Shown here piece after piece: positions 17,708 to 25,506 of a DNA stretch of 64,000 nt. Origin of the DNA: Gammaproteobacteria bacterium. GTDB taxonomy: Bacteria > Pseudomonadota > Gammaproteobacteria > UBA4575. The DNA lies in assembly GCA_014075255.1 (NCBI GenBank), contig CP046178.1, forward strand, positions 444,001-508,000. Reading direction: 5' to 3'. Position 1 is the first letter of the stretch. Every line of letters starts with the position of its first letter. The notes under the pieces are model-generated. The model was not told where the DNA came from. It ran no database searches and worked only from the letters and a program-made list of their open reading frames with translations. Both the position numbers and the translations under genes were made by a program.

Positions 17708-18244
17708 ATGAAGACGCTTAAAGATTATGTAGATTTTGACTTAGATATTTTATCTATTGGGTTAAATCCGTCCACCATCTCAGTAAAGAAGGGTTATTAT
17801 TTTGCTAATCCTAGAAATCGCTTTTGGAAAGCATTAAATGCAAGCGGCCTCATTCCTGAAGAACTCACTCCTTCGCAACAGGCCCAAGAAAAGCTATTTT
17901 TACAATACAAGATAGGCTTTACCGATGTCGTTAAGCGGCATTCTTCGATGGGCAAAGATTTGGTTGCTGCTGATTACAAGAAATATGCACCAAAGTTAGA
18001 GGCAGGCATATTGCAATATCAACCTAAGACGTGTTGGTTCCATGGCAAAGTGGCTATGCAGAATTATCTGAAATATACAGGCAGTAAAAATAAAATTATT
18101 GATTGGGGTTTGCAAGATTTTAAAATTAATGCATCGACGATATTTGTTACACCTAATCCGAGTCCGGCTAATGCGGCATTTTCACTTGATGTTATAACAG
18201 ATTGGTATAGGAAGTTATCCTTATTGGTAGGGCAAGAATCATAA
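17708..18244 (+). CDS. mug: G/U mismatch-specific uracil-DNA glycosylase (Mug/TDG family)
   Basis: The two active-site motifs of the Mug family are present: GLNPSTIS near residue 18, in place of the usual GINPG, and TPNPSPANA near residue 155. The length of 178 aa fits. The enzyme removes uracil and ethenocytosine from mispairs with guanine in DNA repair. It is a single gene, divergent from gloB. Confidence 0.9.
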   Translation: MKTLKDYVDFDLDILSIGLNPSTISVKKGYYFANPRNRFWKALNASGLIPEELTPSQQAQEKLFLQYKIGFTDVVKRHSSMGKDLVAADYKKYAPKLEAGILQYQPKTCWFHGKVAMQNYLKYTGSKNKIIDWGLQDFKINASTIFVTPNPSPANAAFSLDVITDWYRKLSLLVGQES

Positions 18245-18289
18245 AAAATTGTAATCTTAAGATGCGTTAATAAATAGCAGGAGGTAAGT

Positions 18290-18580
18290 ATGTATATAAG
18301 TAACGAGCTTTCGAATGTATCCATTCAGTGGACCGTCATCTGTAATCATGAATATAAGCGACTTTCGCGCACTAAATGGCGAATTGATTTCCATTACAAA
18401 TGTGGCGCTGAAATGACACTTGAAGATATATCAGATGACATGATTCAGTGCTTAATATTAGGCGCATTTAATAGTAAAAAAGAGATGAAAACAAACCTTG
18501 GAGAGGTAAATCTGGATTCAAATGCTATTGAATTTCCTGTTGAGGATTGGAAAGCGTTGCAGCCTTTAATTGTCGTTTAG
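18290..18580 (+). CDS. hypothetical protein, 96 aa
   Basis: AGCAGGAGGTAAGT precedes the ATG, a very strong ribosome binding site. The protein is soluble and mixed in composition (FHYKCGAEMTLEDISDDMIQ). I do not recognise a domain. A GC-rich short hairpin follows at 18625-18638. There is no obvious link with mug or the tubulin cluster. Confidence 0.7.
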   Translation: MYISNELSNVSIQWTVICNHEYKRLSRTKWRIDFHYKCGAEMTLEDISDDMIQCLILGAFNSKKEMKTNLGEVNLDSNAIEFPVEDWKALQPLIVV

Positions 18581-19179
18581 AATTGGCAGATATTTCGCAA
18601 ATATTTAATACACTGTAAAGTTGGTGTGCTAGCGCACATTAATTTTATTTCATCGGTTAATAATTAATATTAATTCTTAACCAATGTTTATAAGTTAAAT
18701 GCTTTGGTAATAATAACTTTAATTTATTAATGCGCTGAATTGTTTCGCAAAGAAAATTAACTATATTTACATAGTTTCAAATTGAACATTATAAAATTGA
18801 TTCAGGTTTCAATTTGAGATTTAAAAATAATGCAAATATATCTATTGCGTAGCTTAAAAATAAGTATAGAATTTGATATGTCATATGATTTCGCAATATT
18901 GCATCATGTGAGACGCAAAATCGCATCACGTCATCTCGATGCTCATAACAACATGTTATGGGTAATAATAAAGTTAGATAATTAAAAGTAAGCTGTAGAT
19001 CGTGGGTGCAAATATAGACCCCATCTTGCACTTGAAAATTACTAAAAGTAATTTCGATTACTATAAATTGGACAACCATAACTACGGAAAGAAAAGTAAC
19101 AACAAGCGATAAGTTGGTATTTTACTTGTATTTATAATCACTACGGCTTCCTACTGTAAATGTTTGAGGAGGCTGATTA
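18581..19179. promoter_or_regulatory. 600-bp upstream region of the tubulin-like cluster with several inverted repeats
   Basis: I see no credible gene here. TGTGC-TAGC-GCACA at 18625-18638, followed by a T-rich stretch, may terminate the upstream gene. CATAAC-AACAT-GTTATG lies at 18944-18960. AAATTACT-AAA-AGTAATTT, a perfect 8+8 inverted repeat, lies at 19036-19054, about 125 bases before the first tubulin-like start, and is the best operator candidate. GAGGAGGC at about 19168 is the strong ribosome binding site for that gene. Confidence 0.45.
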
Positions 19180-20859
19180 ATGGCGATAAAAAAAGCCACA
19201 CCAAAAAATAAAAAAGCAGCTCCTAAAAAAGCGGCTCCAAAGAAAAAAGTAGCCACTAAAAAGTCTGCTTCTCCTAAAACTGTAGCAACGAAAAAAGAAA
19301 AAGTTTCCGCTACTCCAATTTCTACCGAAGCTAAAATAGCTAGGCGCAAACTAGATGCGTTAAAACGTGGTATTCACCGAATTAGTGATGAAGACACCAT
19401 GCCATTTTCTGTATCTGTCGTTGGAATTGGTAAAGCAGGTGCTGATGTCATCGCACAAATACTAAAAGACAAAATCAATGATTCCGGAAATTCCAAGAAT
19501 AATAGTGACGATTCGGTATTTCACGCACTGGCAATTGATATAGGCGATCAAGATCTTAAACAAATCGACGATTTATTAGAAAAGCTTCCAAAAGGTACTG
19601 CAGAAGTAGAGACCTTTGCTATTGATGTGCCTAGTAGAGACGATTTGTTTAATAGTTTGCGAAGAATGCGTGAGTTCTTAAAGCTTGAATACCCTCGTTA
19701 TTACTGGAATCCAAATTACGAGCCATGGTTGCCTTCAAAAACTTCAGTACCTAAAGCTGGCGAGCATTTTAAAAGATCGGTAGCAAAAGCGTTGTACGCA
19801 AGAAGTTACTATGATGACTCACGTTCAATGCGAAGCGCATTAAAACGCTTTTCTGAGAAAGTCGACAATTCACCCGGTCAGTCTGTTGTTTCAATAGTGT
19901 ATGGCTTAGGTGGTGGTACGGGTAGCGGAATTATGGTCGACATGGTGCGTCATCTTTCTAATGTTTGCTTTGGTAGACGCGTATTAGTGGTGGGAATGGC
20001 CATTGCTCCTTGTGATGGCGATGACGAAGCACATAAAGGTAGTCACCTGTTTCCAGCGTTAAACGAACTTGATTGTATGGGTGACGAGGAAAAAAACAAA
20101 GGTGTCATAGCAGTATGGGGTGACTTATACCGGAATCCATTTACGGGTGGCGTCATTATTGTGCCGCAAAAACCGGTTTGGGATGCTACTCAAGACCTAA
20201 AAGCTACTCATGAACGCGTCGATCGTGAAGTTTCATCATTCTTAACCAGAAACAAAGGCGTAGATCTTTGGGAAACTTTGCGCATGCTGAATTGGGTAGG
20301 TGCTCCACCTACACAACATGCGGCTGCACGTACTCCCTACGGAAATCAATGGGCACATGTTCTAGGTTTTGCAGATGCAGAAGGTGGAATTACGGTTACG
20401 GATGATATGGCAAGCCGCATGGGTATTCGCGATACCTATAAGCCAGAATATATTGAAATGAGAGCGGCGAATAGTGAAGATGCAAAAACCACTAAGGTTG
20501 CAGAAACCTTAAGTAAGGCATTTTCGCCCACTGCAGATCCTGCTGTCACACCCTCAGCTAGCGAAAACCCAGGTTCTATTCAATTTATTCTTCCTTGTAT
20601 TAGTAAAGTCGACTTCGATTTATTTTTTGAGTCGCGTGATCTTTACGATCCGCAGACTTGGGAAGAAAAACTTACAGATCACGCATGGTTACTTGATTTG
20701 GGTGTACTGCTCTGTGAACCCGCGATTCGATTTAACGGCATGGCGGGAGAATGTTTGTGGGGCTGCGCCTGTTGGGTGGTGGTTCCATACGATCAAATTC
20801 GTGGCCCAGATATAAAGCAAGTTATTAAGACTAAAAGTATAAAAGCGGCAACAGCGTAG
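19180..20859 (+). CDS. tubulin/FtsZ-superfamily protein 1 with lysine/alanine-rich N-terminal tail
   Basis: A 559-aa protein. Residues 1-45 are a histone-H1-like basic tail of KKA and PKK repeats. The Rossmann-like part starts at about residue 75 (SVSVVGIGKAGADVI). The tubulin/FtsZ glycine-rich phosphate loop GGGTGSG lies at residues 244-250, followed by MVDMVRHLS, and FPALNELDCM may be the start of the central helix. So it should bind GTP or a related nucleotide. An unusual block (EYPRYYWNPNYEPW, residues 170-183) and a C-terminal GECLWGCACW (cysteines 525, 529 and 531) are shared almost exactly with protein 2. It is far from ordinary FtsZ. The function is unknown to me. Confidence 0.85.
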   Translation: MAIKKATPKNKKAAPKKAAPKKKVATKKSASPKTVATKKEKVSATPISTEAKIARRKLDALKRGIHRISDEDTMPFSVSVVGIGKAGADVIAQILKDKINDSGNSKNNSDDSVFHALAIDIGDQDLKQIDDLLEKLPKGTAEVETFAIDVPSRDDLFNSLRRMREFLKLEYPRYYWNPNYEPWLPSKTSVPKAGEHFKRSVAKALYARSYYDDSRSMRSALKRFSEKVDNSPGQSVVSIVYGLGGGTGSGIMVDMVRHLSNVCFGRRVLVVGMAIAPCDGDDEAHKGSHLFPALNELDCMGDEEKNKGVIAVWGDLYRNPFTGGVIIVPQKPVWDATQDLKATHERVDREVSSFLTRNKGVDLWETLRMLNWVGAPPTQHAAARTPYGNQWAHVLGFADAEGGITVTDDMASRMGIRDTYKPEYIEMRAANSEDAKTTKVAETLSKAFSPTADPAVTPSASENPGSIQFILPCISKVDFDLFFESRDLYDPQTWEEKLTDHAWLLDLGVLLCEPAIRFNGMAGECLWGCACWVVVPYDQIRGPDIKQVIKTKSIKAATA

Positions 20860-20937
20860 TGGCAGCTGCTTATTAAAGTATCTATGGGAAGTGAATAAAA
20901 CGAATACAAAAAAATTTTAACGCAGGAGCAAAACTAA

Positions 20938-21264
20938 ATGTCGCTTGATTGGACAATAGTGAAAAAGAGATATAAGAATGGAGTTGAAGTTCCAACCGTT
21001 GCAGGTGGTAAAACGCTAAAGGTAACGGGTTGTGATGACGAAGCCATTTATATCGAAAATCCGCTATGGAAAGCACAACTAAGTCGTAAGAATTTAGAGA
21101 AAGGTGTGCAATTGATTGAAGAAGGGTTGATAGATAAAGATCCAGGACTATTTGTTGAAGACTATCGCGTGTATGTAACAGATGAACGTTCTACTTCAGC
21201 GGCCCACATCCTGTACGACTTAGGATTTCTTGATGAAGACACAGGGTTTACGCCGCGATGTTAA
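20938..21264 (+). CDS. hypothetical 108-aa protein between two tubulin-like genes
   Basis: A small soluble protein (MSLDWTIVKKRYKNG to DTGFTPRC) with a terminal cysteine. CAGGAGC precedes the ATG. It lies 78 bases after protein 1 and 82 before protein 2, on the same strand, so it is probably part of the same transcript. I recognise no family. From its position it could be a partner or assembly factor of the tubulin-like proteins, but that is inference only. Confidence 0.8.
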   Translation: MSLDWTIVKKRYKNGVEVPTVAGGKTLKVTGCDDEAIYIENPLWKAQLSRKNLEKGVQLIEEGLIDKDPGLFVEDYRVYVTDERSTSAAHILYDLGFLDEDTGFTPRC

Positions 21265-21346
21265 ATACTTACTTAACGGTGAAAAATTCTAAATAATTTT
21301 AAAGTGTAAAAAACTGTAATTAGAAAAATACTAGGAGGAATTAGTA

Positions 21347-23017
21347 ATGGCACAAAATTCATTATATCACAGTGCAACAGGTGAACAGGCGCCGCATTGT
21401 ATTCATGTAGTTGGTATCGGTCGATCCGGCGCTGGTTATGTGGATGGAATGTTACGCACAGGCGAAGTGGAAGACATTCTTGAAGACCCACGCGCAACCA
21501 TTGCAGCATTAGTTGTTGATATCGGCGAAGACGATATGATGCAAGCAAAAGATTATGCTGCAGGATTGAAGCAGCGCTTAAGAGAGCGTGGCATTCCAGA
21601 AGAGCGATTCCAGTTTGAGTCTGTAAGTTTAGATATTCCTGAGCGGGATGATCTATTCAATACCTTAAGAAGAATGCGAGAGTTCTTAAAGTTAGAGTAT
21701 CCCAGATATTACTGGAACCCTAATTATGAGCCATGGCTACCTTCTAATTTTAAAATGCCAGAAGCAGGTGAGCATATGCCGCGTGCATTTGCGAAGGCGC
21801 TTTATGCGAAGGCTTATTACGATGGTGATCGCCCAATGGAAAAGGCATTGCAAAGATTTGTTGATCACATCGAAAAGGCACAATTACCTTCCATTGTATT
21901 AGCATGTTGCAGTCTCAATGGTGGCACGGGTAGTGGAATCATGGTGGATCTTGCACGTCACTTATCAAGTGTAAAACTTGGTCGACGTATTCCAGTCATC
22001 GGTGTTGGGCAATTGCCTAATACTGGAGATGGGGAAGAAATTAATCCAGCGCTATTCCCAACGCTCAATGAAATTGATTGCATGTTGGATGATGACAAGA
22101 ATGCAGGCGTGTGCGCAGTGTGGGGTGATCTATACAAGAGCCCATTCACAGGCGGTTTCTTAGCCGTGAATACTGAGCACTCATTTCAACGTTTGTCGTC
22201 GTATACCAAAAATGATGAGACAAACCGTGACATTGATCCTGAAGTTCGTCATAGAATTGCCAATGAAGTTACCAATAAATTTGCCCAGGATTCTTTCATG
22301 CGTTTTGCATACAAGGATGACGGTAAATTATTGTTCCGTGCATTAAGACCTGCAGGGTTTACAGGTGCACCGCATGAAACCGTTAGTGGTAAATCACGAA
22401 ACTGGACACTGTTTAACTTATCTAAATTCACTCACCCAGGTGTGCAAGTACTTCCTGGTGAGTCACTAAGTAAGTGGCGCAAGGTGATGAATGAATGGGT
22501 GGATCATATTGATGACTACTCTGGTCTTAATAAGGATTTCAGAACCGATTATGCGGAAGTACATATCCATGCACCACGTGAAATAGGTTTTGATGATATC
22601 AATGCTGCGGTTAGAGCGAAGCTTGAATCAAATTTCTTAGTTCCAGGTGAAGATTCAACCATTCAAATTACCAATCATGAGTTCTTTGATCATTTAACTT
22701 CGTATGCCGATATTATTTTGCCTGGTATGGCAAAAACGGATCTAGACATTTTCTGGAAATCACGCGATGCCTACGATAAGTACGACTGGGAAGGTAAATT
22801 ACTACACCACTCATGGTTGCTAGATTTAGGTGTGCTGATGTCAGAACCCGCGATTCGCTTTAATGGAATGGCAGGTGAGTGTCTATGGGGTTGTGCATGT
22901 TGGGTCGTAGTTCCTTACGATCAAATGCGTGGTGATGCACTGCCACCAGCCAATCGCACTTCGATTCTCGCTGAAGGTATAGACATGATGACCAAGACCG
23001 TTGTGGCAACACCTTAA
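21347..23017 (+). CDS. tubulin/FtsZ-superfamily protein 2
   Basis: A 556-aa paralogue lacking the basic tail. The N-terminal strand-loop is HVVGIGRSGAGYVDGML, and the phosphate loop NGGTGSG lies at residues 191-197, followed by IMVDLARHLS. LNEIDCM follows in the guanine-contact region. It has the same EYPRYYWNPNYEPW block as protein 1 (residues 117-130) and the same C-terminal RFNGMAGECLWGCACW with CxxxCxC at 512-518. Its middle (THPGVQVLPGE, HAPREIGFD) instead matches protein 3. AGGAGG lies seven bases before the ATG. The function is unknown; nucleotide binding or polymerisation is expected from the family. Confidence 0.87.
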   Translation: MAQNSLYHSATGEQAPHCIHVVGIGRSGAGYVDGMLRTGEVEDILEDPRATIAALVVDIGEDDMMQAKDYAAGLKQRLRERGIPEERFQFESVSLDIPERDDLFNTLRRMREFLKLEYPRYYWNPNYEPWLPSNFKMPEAGEHMPRAFAKALYAKAYYDGDRPMEKALQRFVDHIEKAQLPSIVLACCSLNGGTGSGIMVDLARHLSSVKLGRRIPVIGVGQLPNTGDGEEINPALFPTLNEIDCMLDDDKNAGVCAVWGDLYKSPFTGGFLAVNTEHSFQRLSSYTKNDETNRDIDPEVRHRIANEVTNKFAQDSFMRFAYKDDGKLLFRALRPAGFTGAPHETVSGKSRNWTLFNLSKFTHPGVQVLPGESLSKWRKVMNEWVDHIDDYSGLNKDFRTDYAEVHIHAPREIGFDDINAAVRAKLESNFLVPGEDSTIQITNHEFFDHLTSYADIILPGMAKTDLDIFWKSRDAYDKYDWEGKLLHHSWLLDLGVLMSEPAIRFNGMAGECLWGCACWVVVPYDQMRGDALPPANRTSILAEGIDMMTKTVVATP

Positions 23018-23058
23018 CCATTGTTAACAGATGGCAATAAGTTCAGAGAGGGTTTTAG

Positions 23059-24051
23059 TTGATGAGTGATGTTTCAGTAGTAGCCGATAAACGAATACCG
23101 GTCACAGTAGTGACTGGTTTCCTTGGGTCGGGGAAGACTACGCTCATTAACCGAATCCTTTCTGAACAACATGGACGTAAAATTGCAGTCATTGTTAATG
23201 AGTTTGGTGAAGTCAGTATAGATGGTCAGTTGATCGTGCATGATGAGCAAGAAGAGTTAGTGGAATTCAACAACGGGTGTTTGTGTTGCACTGTGCGTGG
23301 AGATTTGATCGACACGCTCGATAATTTGCAACAGCGTTCTGAGCTGGATGCAATTTTAATTGAAACCACAGGCTTAGCAGATCCAGCGCCTGTTGCTTCC
23401 ACATTCTTTCTTGAAGATAAATTAACTTCTAAAACGCGCTTAGATTCTTTTATTGCTTTAGCGGATGCAGTTAACCTGGAGACAAGTCTTGCGCAAAGTG
23501 AAGAAGCGCAGGAGCAGATCGCATTTGCCGACATCATTTTGTTGAACAAAGCTGATTTAGTTTCAAAAGAACGATTGCTAGAAGTAGAGCAGTTAATACG
23601 AAAATCAAATCCCATAGCAAAGATCTACCACACTGCAAATAGTGATATCGATCTTGAAAAAGTCATAGGAGTGGGTGCTTTTGAATTAGAAGCTAAGTTA
23701 GAAGTTGATCCAACATTTCTTGATGATCTAGAGCATGAGCATGACCAGTCCGTGGGTTCATTCGTGTTACGTGAAGAACGACCTATTGATATGAATCGAT
23801 TCATGATTTGGCTGAATGAAAAACTTGCAGAGCAAGGCGAAGATATGTATCGCACAAAAGGAATATTTAATGCACAAGGTTTTAATGAGCGAGTTATTTT
23901 TCAAAGTGTGCGAATGTTGACAACGATGGTGCCTGAAAGATTGTGGAAACCAGGTGAAGAAAAAATTACCGAGTACGTAATGATTGGAAAAAATCTTGAT
24001 CGCGATGAGTTCGCTGAAGGTTTTGCTAGTTGTGTTGTTCCGGGAAATTAA
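23059..24051 (+). CDS. CobW/COG0523-family GTPase (metallochaperone)
   Basis: A 330-aa P-loop GTPase with [10 protein letters not shown] (about residues 19-28), the CxCC metal motif [22 protein letters not shown] and LNKADLV, and the CobW C-terminal domain ([12 protein letters not shown]). COG0523 proteins deliver metals such as zinc or cobalt to target proteins, or act in cobalamin synthesis. The start is probably the ATG at 23062, since GGGTTTTAGTTG precedes it. It lies 41 bases after protein 2 and before a CbtB homologue, which points to metal insertion in this cluster. Confidence 0.92.
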   Translation: MMSDVSVVADKRIPVTVVTGFLGSGKTTLINRILSEQHGRKIAVIVNEFGEVSIDGQLIVHDEQEELVEFNNGCLCCTVRGDLIDTLDNLQQRSELDAILIETTGLADPAPVASTFFLEDKLTSKTRLDSFIALADAVNLETSLAQSEEAQEQIAFADIILLNKADLVSKERLLEVEQLIRKSNPIAKIYHTANSDIDLEKVIGVGAFELEAKLEVDPTFLDDLEHEHDQSVGSFVLREERPIDMNRFMIWLNEKLAEQGEDMYRTKGIFNAQGFNERVIFQSVRMLTTMVPERLWKPGEEKITEYVMIGKNLDRDEFAEGFASCVVPGN

Positions 24052-24108
24052 TTTAAATATTTAAAACCAAATTATATATAAACAAAATATAAATAAAGGA
24101 GAAATAAT

Positions 24109-24306
24109 ATGAATGCTGTTAAAGAAGCTACAAACATGCTAGTTCAAGTTCAAACTAAAGTAATACCTTGGGCAAGTGTATATGCCATATCGGCAGCAGT
24201 GATAACTGGTGTATTCATTCTTGCAGCGGTAGGTTTCGCTGGACCAGAATTTTTGCATAATGCGGCACATGATATTCGCCACGGACTTGCTTTTCCTTGC
24301 CATTAG
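24109..24306 (+). CDS. cbtB: CbtB-type small membrane metal-transport subunit
   Basis: A 65-aa protein with one membrane helix (YAISAAVITGVFILAAVGFAG) and the histidine-rich ending LHNAAHDIRHGLAFPCH, which is the CbtB signature. CbtB is normally encoded beside CbtA as a predicted B12-regulated cobalt transporter. No cbtA gene is in the window, so this is a solitary subunit or it works with another protein. AAGGAGAAATA lies before the ATG. The spacing to CobW and to the peroxiredoxin gene (57 and 64 bases) fits one transcript. Confidence 0.85.
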   Translation: MNAVKEATNMLVQVQTKVIPWASVYAISAAVITGVFILAAVGFAGPEFLHNAAHDIRHGLAFPCH

Positions 24307-24370
24307 CAAGAAATATTGAAAGGGGCGTTACAGGGCCAGATTAGTTTGGCTGGCTTAGAAGGAGGTATGC

Positions 24371-24877
24371 ATGGCTATTAGGGTTGGTGACCGAATACCA
24401 TCTGTCACTTTTAAGTGGATGGGTTCGGAATCGCCTATTGATGTTCGTAGTAGCACGACTGACGAAGTATTTAGGGGTAAAACCGTAGCTGTATTTGGAT
24501 TACCTGGCGCCTATACGCCTGTTTGCTCAGAAGAGCATTTGCCAGGTTTTGTGCGTCATGCTGAAGAACTGAAAGCTAAAGGTATAGATGCGATAACGTG
24601 TATATCCGTAAACGATCCATTTGTAATGCAAGCATGGGCGCAAGAGCTTAATGTTAGTAATGACGTAATGATGCTTTGCGATCCAAAAGTTGAATTTACC
24701 AATGCTGTAGGGTTATGTCTGGATCTTTCAGATTTTGGTTTAGGTGATCGCTCTGAACGCTATTCCATGTTGGTAGAAGATGGTGTGGTGAAGGCATTAA
24801 ATGTCGAAGAAAGTATTCTTTCATGTGAAATGAGTAGTGCAGAAGCTTTACTTGAGCAAGTAGAAGCATGCGTATAG
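24371..24877 (+). CDS. peroxiredoxin, Prx5 type
   Basis: At 168 aa it matches the stand-alone Prx5 (AhpE/PMP20-like) family. The peroxidatic cysteine lies in GAYTPVCSEEHLPGF, and FGLGDRSERYSMLVEDG is typical of the family. It reduces hydroperoxides using thiol donors. There is no fused glutaredoxin. GAAGGAGG precedes the ATG. Within this cluster it probably protects oxygen-sensitive metal or iron-sulfur components. Confidence 0.92.
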   Translation: MAIRVGDRIPSVTFKWMGSESPIDVRSSTTDEVFRGKTVAVFGLPGAYTPVCSEEHLPGFVRHAEELKAKGIDAITCISVNDPFVMQAWAQELNVSNDVMMLCDPKVEFTNAVGLCLDLSDFGLGDRSERYSMLVEDGVVKALNVEESILSCEMSSAEALLEQVEACV

Positions 24878-24968
24878 AGACGTGGTTTAACATTAATTAT
24901 TTAATATAAATTATTGTTAAATATAATAAATTTATACGCGACACTTGAAGTCGTATCGGGAACATTAG

Positions 24969-25388
24969 ATGGCGGAATGGCGTAGCGTATCTCCTAATCG
25001 AGAGCTAGATTCAAATTCGAAAGTCACAGAGGACGCTGACAGTCGATCGAAAAGTGAAGAGCATTTCTATGACGTGCACATTTTTCATTGCACCAATGAA
25101 AGACCCGCAACCCATAAGCGCGGTAGCTGTGTGGCAAAAGGGTCGAAAGAGCTCTGCGATTATATGTGTCGGCGTTCAATGGCATTAGGCTTAAAAAGGA
25201 TTCGTGTAAACCATGCAGGTTGCTTAAACCGGTGTGAGCTTGGGCCAACAATGGTGATCTACCCCGAGGGTGTTTGGTATACCTATACATGCGAAGCAGA
25301 TATAGACGAAATCTTAAAAATTCATGTTATGCGCGGTAAACGTGTTGAACGTTTGTTGTTGAAACCGGATCAAGGTCCTCGTCATTAG
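24969..25388 (+). CDS. thioredoxin-fold [2Fe-2S] ferredoxin
   Basis: After a 30-residue polar extension comes the thioredoxin-like [2Fe-2S] domain. The first cysteine is in VHIFHCTNERP, the second in KRGSC, and the last pair in GCLNRCELGP followed by MVIYPEGVWY. These four cysteines bind the cluster in the AaeFd4/NuoE-like family. It is a one-electron carrier of the cytosol. Relatives often accompany CobW and cobalamin genes. The N-terminal extension has no recognised role. Confidence 0.9.
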   Translation: MAEWRSVSPNRELDSNSKVTEDADSRSKSEEHFYDVHIFHCTNERPATHKRGSCVAKGSKELCDYMCRRSMALGLKRIRVNHAGCLNRCELGPTMVIYPEGVWYTYTCEADIDEILKIHVMRGKRVERLLLKPDQGPRH

Positions 25389-25506
25389 AGTATTGATGAG
25401 TATTTATAGAAGATTTCATTACATAAGCAGTTAAATGCATTGCTTACTAAAGGACAAATATCTAAGGAGGGCTTAAAAAAGGAAAAACAAATTAGGAGAT
25501 TAAAAA

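Noticed and set aside
18789-19079. 96-codon minus-strand frame upstream of the tubulin-like cluster
   Set aside because: AT-rich, hydrophobic low-complexity product, no ribosome binding site, and it crosses the inverted repeats; it looks like an accidental frame.
24052-24108. Cobalamin riboswitch before the CbtB-like gene
   Set aside because: The gap is only 57 bases and lacks any B12-box-like sequence.
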